Shown: positions 59,153 through 64,000 of the stretch, piece after piece
Numbering within the stretch: position 1 is the stretch's first letter
Layout: every line of letters starts with the position of its first letter
Source of the DNA: Acidobacteriota bacterium
Lineage (GTDB): Bacteria; Acidobacteriota; Terriglobia; Terriglobales; Acidobacteriaceae
Length of the DNA stretch: 64,000 nt
Reading direction: 5' to 3'
NCBI GenBank assembly: GCA_018268855.1
Contig: JAFDVR010000019.1
Location: 62,001-126,000, forward strand
Program-made: the position numbers and the translations under genes
The notes under the pieces: model-generated
What the model was told of the DNA's origin: nothing
Databases searched by the model: none
Seen by the model: the letters and a program-made list of their open reading frames with translations, nothing else

Positions 59153-61813
59153 CTAGAACCGCGCGTGCAATCCAATCTGGGCGTTGATACCTTCGCCCGG
59201 AATCAGATGGTTGGGGTGCGGTTGTGCAATATAGAAATTGTTCGCCAGGTTGTAGACATTCACCTGCAAACTCAATGCATCTGTAATCGGCCTGCGCAAC
59301 ATCGCATCAAAGTTCCAGTAGCCCGGCAGCGACTTGAACGCAAGCGGAATGTCCGCCACCGGAGTCGGCGCAGACGGATACAGTGCAATCATCGACGAAC
59401 TGCTCGCACGCCGCGCACCTACATAGTTGCCGCCAAAGCCGCCTACGAAGCGGAAGCCGAGATTATGCGTAATCCAAAGATTGCCTGTATTCTTCGCCAC
59501 ATTCGCCAGCGGAAAGCCTGCCGGATTGATGTAGTAAGGCGCCGTATTGAATCGCGGATCCAGCACTGTGATCACGCCGGTAACAGGATCTTTCGATGCA
59601 AACTTCGCATTGATCGCAGCAAACGGCGAAGCGTTCAGTGTGGAATATTCAAGCGTGCCATCCAGATAGGCATATCCAAAGATCAGGTCCATGTGGTGCG
59701 ACAGATGCCCGATCGCACCGATCTGCACACCCTGCACAAGCTGTGTGCCCACTGTGTTTACCTGTGTGCTGTCGAGCGGATCAGTCTCTTTTGCATTCAG
59801 CTTGCGTGTGCGAAACCACGAACCGGAAAGATTAAGCCTTCCATTCAATGCATCCCACTTCGTACCGACCTCATATGTCTCGTTTTCTTCCGGTGCCTGG
59901 TCCGCATTGTTTGCCGAGAGTGAGAGCGATTCCCCCGATGGATTGAACGACGTGCCGTAATCGAAATAGATGGTTCCGTTCTGGCGTGGCTTCACTACAA
60001 CAGCTGCCCGATACGTCGGCTTTTTGTCCAGCCTGTCTGTAAATATGCGTTGCGTAGCCACAGGATTTGTCGGCGTATAAACGTCAGAGTGCGTGTTGAA
60101 ATAATCAAATCGCACGCCACCAGAGAGCTGCAACCATCGTGTGAGCTTCAGCGTATCCAGAAAATTCAATCCAAAGCTTTGCGAAGCCACATGCGCTACC
60201 GTCGCCGCTGTCACTTTGGTAGGAGCAAAGAGGTCCTGCGGATTAGGGTTCGTTGCTGGTGTGCTCGCTACGGTATATTTAGGCCGCACAGGATTCGACC
60301 GCTCGCGTCCACCTTCAGCAAGCAAGATGAAATTGTTCTCGATGCCGGCAACTTTCAAGCGTCCGATCAGGCTCGCCTGGTCCCACAGAATGTCTTCGAC
60401 ACTTTTCGCCTGAATCTGATTGCGCGTCACATTCACCGCAGCGATCGGGGTATCTACAGGCGTGCAGGAATTGCCAGAGGTACAGTTCGCATAAATAATT
60501 CCACTGTTGTCGCGATAGAACGCCTTCGTCGTATCCGTAGGAATGGTTGAAGGAACCGCAAGTGTCGTCGCAACCTGTGGTTCAGTAATCCGCACATCGC
60601 GAGGATAATTCCCCCACCGCAACGTGTTGCGCACTGAGAACCGCTCGTTGAAATCGTGGTCCACTCGCCCCGTCACCACATCCGGGCTCGTGCGCAGCCA
60701 GTTGTCATTTGCAAAGCCGTAATAGTTATGCCGGTCCACACCCGCAACATGATCGTAGAAGTACGGCAATCCATAATCCGGCAGCGAATCCTCCGCCTCA
60801 TGCAGATAGCTCAGGCTGTAGCGCGTATTTGAGTTCAGACCGAACGCGATCGAAGGGGCCACACCAAAGCGGCGGATCTCAGCGTAGTCGCGCCCCGCTA
60901 CCTTCGACTGCGTACCCACGAGGTTCAGCCGAAACGCAGTGCCATCCGCAAAATCTTTGATCGGTTTATTGACATCAATGTTGATGCGCCGCGTCAGGTT
61001 CGTTCCAAACTGAAGTCCGCCACGCGTAAACGCATTCGGCATCGGCGTCTTCGACTCCTGATTGATCACGCCACCCGTCGAGCCGCGGCCAAACTCCACC
61101 GAAGCCGGTCCCTGCAATACAGCCACCGATTCGTAATTGAACGAGTCGCGATAGTAGCTGCCAAAATCGCGAATGCCATCCAGAAACATGTCATTGCGCG
61201 CGGAAAATCCGCGGATGGTCAGGTTGTCGCCCTGCGCTCCGCCTTCGCCCGCCGCCAACGAAATGCCTGGGATATTGCGCAGCGTCTCCTTCAGCGTGTT
61301 CGCCTGCTGCTCCTGCATGATGAAGTGCGGGACTACGTTCACCGTCTGCGCCGTGTCCGTTAGCGACTCTGTAAACTGCGATAGCGCAACTGAGTTCGCC
61401 GCGGCATCCACACTCACTTCTTCATGCGCGCGAAGCGTAATCTCATAGTGGCCAGTTCCAGTAGCGCGATACGAAAGTCCCGTATCCTCCAGCAACAGAC
61501 GCAATGCCACCGGCGCCGAGTACAAACCCCTCACGCCCTTGGTCTGTACGCCGCTCAGATCCTGCCCGTCTTTAATGCGGATCTTTACGTCCACAGCAGA
61601 CTGCGTCCGGAACTGCTCCAACGCGGCGTCGAGGGAGCCGCCCTGAATATCAAACTTTCGGACAGGCAGGTTCGCCTGTCCCGCTCCACTGCCCCCTTCA
61701 CCTTCAGCTGCGGCGGCAACAGCAGCAGCCCGCGCACTGCTCACAGCACACATCGCCAAAGTTCCGGCTGCTATCCACCTCGCCTGCCACTTCCGTAAAC
61801 CCTTGCTCTTCAT
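59153..61813 (-). CDS. TonB-dependent siderophore-type receptor with STN domain
   Basis: 886 residues. Signal peptide ending near ALA/ARAAAVAAA; an STN (secretin/TonB N-terminal) domain at about 52-130 (VRKFDIQGGSLDAALEQFRT); plug domain (about 150-270) with LKETLRNIPGISLAAGEGG, NLTIRGFSARNDMFLDGIRD and VEFGRGSTGGVINQESK; then a 22-strand barrel ending in Phe (IGLHARF) as outer-membrane proteins do. STN domains usually signal to a FecR/FecI pair, none is next to it. With the hydroxylase downstream it looks like a ferric-catecholate transporter, by analogy only. Confidence 0.93.
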   Translation of the reverse strand: MKSKGLRKWQARWIAAGTLAMCAVSSARAAAVAAAAEGEGGSGAGQANLPVRKFDIQGGSLDAALEQFRTQSAVDVKIRIKDGQDLSGVQTKGVRGLYSAPVALRLLLEDTGLSYRATGTGHYEITLRAHEEVSVDAAANSVALSQFTESLTDTAQTVNVVPHFIMQEQQANTLKETLRNIPGISLAAGEGGAQGDNLTIRGFSARNDMFLDGIRDFGSYYRDSFNYESVAVLQGPASVEFGRGSTGGVINQESKTPMPNAFTRGGLQFGTNLTRRINIDVNKPIKDFADGTAFRLNLVGTQSKVAGRDYAEIRRFGVAPSIAFGLNSNTRYSLSYLHEAEDSLPDYGLPYFYDHVAGVDRHNYYGFANDNWLRTSPDVVTGRVDHDFNERFSVRNTLRWGNYPRDVRITEPQVATTLAVPSTIPTDTTKAFYRDNSGIIYANCTSGNSCTPVDTPIAAVNVTRNQIQAKSVEDILWDQASLIGRLKVAGIENNFILLAEGGRERSNPVRPKYTVASTPATNPNPQDLFAPTKVTAATVAHVASQSFGLNFLDTLKLTRWLQLSGGVRFDYFNTHSDVYTPTNPVATQRIFTDRLDKKPTYRAAVVVKPRQNGTIYFDYGTSFNPSGESLSLSANNADQAPEENETYEVGTKWDALNGRLNLSGSWFRTRKLNAKETDPLDSTQVNTVGTQLVQGVQIGAIGHLSHHMDLIFGYAYLDGTLEYSTLNASPFAAINAKFASKDPVTGVITVLDPRFNTAPYYINPAGFPLANVAKNTGNLWITHNLGFRFVGGFGGNYVGARRASSSSMIALYPSAPTPVADIPLAFKSLPGYWNFDAMLRRPITDALSLQVNVYNLANNFYIAQPHPNHLIPGEGINAQIGLHARF

Positions 61814-62180
61814 CGTTCCTTATCTCCGAGAGTTTGGCCGATACCCCTCAAACACCGGCTCGTCTTCACTCGGCGAAGTCCCTCAACGTCGCCAACCAAA
61901 TACCGCAAAGAATGTCCCAATAAGACTGAATTAGCCTGAGATATCTCAGACAGAATCAGTCCTATATACAAAGAGTACACGATAAGGGACTGGATAGGTC
62001 GCATATCAACAAAAATTTAAGGCAAAGAGAGAACAATGTAGTCAGAGAGCGAATAAGCACATTCGGCATGCAGCTATACATCGTTCTCCGATATATTTTT
62101 TAAGTCTTTATCTTTGGGGTATTCTGCATGTTTTGCCCCCTTTTTCTCTTAATTGGCCTCCGAAAAATACAGGAGTTTAC
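61814..62180. promoter_or_regulatory. Divergent regulatory region of receptor and TPR genes
   Basis: 367 bp without a supported gene. It contains a 38-bp dyad at 61924-61961 and an AT-rich stretch (CCTATATACAAAGAG) next to it. Between 62090 and 62180 it is AT-rich with an AGGAG ribosome site for the TPR gene. Confidence 0.5.
61924..61961. promoter_or_regulatory. Large dyad-symmetric operator candidate upstream of the receptor
   Basis: A perfect 14-bp palindrome CTGAGATATCTCAG (61936-61949) is flanked by GACTGA (61924-61929) and TCAGTC (61956-61961), placed exactly symmetrically around the same centre. It lies 110-150 bp before the receptor start. It does not match the Fur consensus by eye. 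Confidence 0.6.
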
Positions 62181-63386
62181 GTGGATAACAGCGGAAGCGC
62201 GGTTCCTAGAAACATCCCCGCCGCCTCCCCAGTGCGCAGTGTTCTGCTGAAGGACAGTGTGACATTCTTCGTCCTGCTCGCCACCACGATCGGCCTCTAT
62301 CTCCTGACATCATTCCTCTTCCGCTCTTTCGAAGCGAGGCGGCAGACACTTGCAAAAGAGTATGTTGTACGCGGCCAGACCGCTCTGCGCCAAAGCCTTC
62401 CAACCGATGCCGTCGCTGCTCTACGCATAGCCAACTCCTACGCTCTGGATGAGAGAAACATCCATCTGCTTCTGGCCGAGGCGCTTGCCGCCTCCGGCCA
62501 GACAGACGAGGCTGCGAACTACTTCCTTTCTCTGCGCGAGACGGAACCAGGAAATGGCCTTATTAACTTGCAGTTAGCCCGCCTCGCCCGCAACAAATCC
62601 AACCGCCAACAGGCGATCCATTACTACCGCTCTGCGGTGCTGGGAACCTGGCAGAATGCGGAGCAGAGGCAGCAGGTCGATCTGGAGTTTGCCGGATATC
62701 TTATTGAAAGTAAGGAGCTTGCCTCGGCGCGGGCGGAACTGCTGGTGGCTGCGGCGAATTCGCGCGAGACGGTGGCCTCGGACCTGCTATTCGGCGACCA
62801 TCTGCTGGCGGCGCAAGATACTGCGGATGCAATGACTTACTACCGCAAAGCGCTCACTTTGGACCCGGATAATTTTAACGCGCAGCAACAGATCGGGCGG
62901 GTCTTATACGACTTGGGGGACTACAAAAATGCGGCCAAATATCTGCACTTTGCGGCAAAAATAGCGCAGAAAAATGCTCATTTATCCCCAAGATACCCCG
63001 AATTAAATGCGCTGGCGGAGAAGGCCGACCGATTGGCGGATTTGAGCCTTTCGAGGGACCTTCCCGGACGGGAACGGGCGCACCATATCCTCACCGCGGC
63101 GAAAATTGCGAAGGCGCGGCTGGCGGCTTGCATGGCTTCTTCGGATCAGAACAAGCAGTCCGCTGCCTTGCAATCGCTGGATAAGGCCTGGACGGACGCA
63201 GGGAAAGCGCAGCTACGGGGGAAGGCGATTGATGAAGGAGCAAATCAGGACTTTGCAATGCAGCTGATCTTTGACACCGAGATCCAGACAGCAGGCCCTT
63301 GCGGGGCGCCGCAGGGCGATGATGCTCTGCTTCTGCTGCTGGCGCAACGCGCCAACCATTCCGCACCAGCACAGGAGGTGCGATGA
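62181..63386 (+). CDS. Membrane-anchored TPR-repeat protein
   Basis: 401 residues from GTG at 62181 with AGGAG five bases upstream; a TTG at 62133 extends the frame. One membrane helix (FFVLLATTIGLYLLTSFLF), then at least five tetratricopeptide repeats on one side of the membrane (GQTALRQSLPTDAVAALRIA, LLAEALAASGQTDEAANYFL, ARLARNKSNRQQAIHYYRSA, MTYYRKALTLDPDNFNAQQQ, GRVLYDLGDYKNAAKYLHFA). The stop overlaps the ClC start by four bases, so the two are coupled. Likely a scaffold for an envelope complex. Confidence 0.85.
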   Translation: MDNSGSAVPRNIPAASPVRSVLLKDSVTFFVLLATTIGLYLLTSFLFRSFEARRQTLAKEYVVRGQTALRQSLPTDAVAALRIANSYALDERNIHLLLAEALAASGQTDEAANYFLSLRETEPGNGLINLQLARLARNKSNRQQAIHYYRSAVLGTWQNAEQRQQVDLEFAGYLIESKELASARAELLVAAANSRETVASDLLFGDHLLAAQDTADAMTYYRKALTLDPDNFNAQQQIGRVLYDLGDYKNAAKYLHFAAKIAQKNAHLSPRYPELNALAEKADRLADLSLSRDLPGRERAHHILTAAKIAKARLAACMASSDQNKQSAALQSLDKAWTDAGKAQLRGKAIDEGANQDFAMQLIFDTEIQTAGPCGAPQGDDALLLLLAQRANHSAPAQEVR

Positions 63387-64000
63387 AGGAGCACGAACAA
63401 CCGAAGGCGGCGGCCACACCGCAGATGCGCGAAGAGCGACTGTTTCTTCTGCTCTCGATCTTTATCGGCGTGATCTCCGGCCTGTTGGTGGTGTCGTTCC
63501 GCATGGCGATTGAGTGGTCGAGCGTGTTGCTGCTGGGGCCTGCTCCGGCGGCGCACCAGGTCCTGCTGATCGTGATTCCGGCAGTCGTCGGGCTCGGCGT
63601 TTCCCTGCTGACGTACTTCGTGTTTCCCGGAGTGCGCGGCAGTGGCGTGAACCAGACCAAGGCTGCGCTGTACATTCACAACGGCTACATCTCTTTCCGC
63701 ACTGTGGTTGGCAAGTTTCTGTTGTCGTCGATTGCGATTGGCAGCGGACATTCGCTGGGCCCGGAAGATCCTTCGTTGCAGATTGGCGCCGGTGTGGCTT
63801 CGCTGGTGGGCCGCAAGGTGAAGCTTTCGCGCGAGCGGCTGCGGCTGTTTGCACCGGTAGGTGCAGCGGCTGGACTGGCTGCGGCGTTCAACGCGCCTAT
63901 CTCCGCGATCCTGTTTGTGATCGAAGAGGTGATCGGCAAGTGGAGCGCGGGCATGCTTGGCTCCATCGTGCTTGCGGCTGTGTCGAGTGTAGTAGTGGCG
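63383..64000 (+). CDS. ClC-family chloride channel/antiporter, 3' truncated by window edge
   Basis: 206 residues visible, no stop. Start ATG overlaps the TPR stop (ATGA), with AGGAGG before it. First helix FLLLSIFIGVISGLLVVSFR; anion-pore loop VRGSGVNQTK in place of the usual GSGIP; second loop GSGHSLGPEDPSLQIGAG, with the gating Glu at residue 128 but Asp after it where GxEGP is normal. A third AAFNAPISAILFVIEEV is typical of helix N. It moves chloride (or fluoride) across the inner membrane, either as channel or as proton antiporter; the Glu favours antiport, the changed loops leave ion preference open. Confidence 0.92.
   Translation, partial: MKEHEQPKAAATPQMREERLFLLLSIFIGVISGLLVVSFRMAIEWSSVLLLGPAPAAHQVLLIVIPAVVGLGVSLLTYFVFPGVRGSGVNQTKAALYIHNGYISFRTVVGKFLLSSIAIGSGHSLGPEDPSLQIGAGVASLVGRKVKLSRERLRLFAPVGAAAGLAAAFNAPISAILFVIEEVIGKWSAGMLGSIVLAAVSSVVVA

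Noticed and set aside
61924..61961. Fur box upstream of the receptor
   Set aside because: The palindrome CTGAGATATCTCAG does not fit the GATAATGATAATCATTATC-type consensus in length or sequence.
1..64000. CRISPR array, defence island or rRNA operon
   Set aside because: No regularly spaced 25-40 bp repeats, no Cas or restriction genes and no rRNA signatures were seen; only one tRNA.

Overview
The window (about 58-60% G+C by eye, not counted) looks like a chromosomal segment of an Acidobacteriota bacterium of the Terriglobia type. This rests on a meso-DAP type division and cell-wall (dcw) cluster, secreted acidobacterial-style VWFA proteins, a TonB/STN receptor, a PKHD hydroxylase, a YXWGXW-repeat protein and many short palindromic extragenic repeats. 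The taxon is an inference; no rRNA is present.

Layout. 1-5.8 kb: the right end of an integrated element. It holds a large phage-type protein that runs in from the left edge, three small orphan genes, an excisionase-like HTH protein and a tyrosine integrase, all abutting the 3' end of tRNA-Ala(CGC). 5.9-16.3 kb: minus-strand housekeeping genes (fbp, a CocE-type secreted hydrolase, a GGDEF protein, holA, a HAD phosphatase, a semialdehyde-dehydrogenase-like protein without the catalytic Cys, pssA-psd, rimI-tsaB). 16.4-28.1 kb: a DUF4139 protein, two tandem VWFA proteins, a GT-C type membrane protein, DUF1015, amidase and GerMN proteins, an aldo/keto reductase, an EVE-domain protein, fabI and a DinB protein. 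28.2-32.1 kb: ABC-F, tsaE and nnr. 32.2-56.5 kb: the dcw locus read right to left: mraZ-rsmH-ftsL-ftsI-(TSUP half protein)-murE-murF-mraY-murD-ftsW-murG, then two plus-strand secreted-protein genes, then murC, a TonB-like protein, a plus-strand zinc-ribbon gene, ftsQ, ftsA, an unknown gene, ftsZ and a lone transpeptidase. murB and ddl are not seen. 57-64 kb: DUF2127 and fasciclin proteins, a PKHD hydroxylase with a TonB-dependent siderophore-type receptor, and a TPR protein with a ClC chloride channel that runs off the right edge.

How genes work together. mraZ appears to control its own operon through three 10-bp boxes just below a candidate promoter. The dcw genes are tightly coupled (several 4-nt overlaps) and make lipid II and the divisome. 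The phospholipid pair pssA-psd makes phosphatidylethanolamine. tsaB, tsaE and rimI belong to tRNA t6A/acetylation functions. The hydroxylase-receptor pair resembles iron-catecholate uptake modules.

The least ordinary content lies between and at the ends of genes. A double-hairpin element occurs three times with compensatory base changes, and one copy supplies the reading frame at the amidase N-terminus. Short 7-8 bp tandem repeats sit exactly on the stop codons of several genes. A 25-bp-conserved hairpin element occurs twice. A 167-bp MITE-like element lies upstream of mraZ. No CRISPR array or defence island was recognised.
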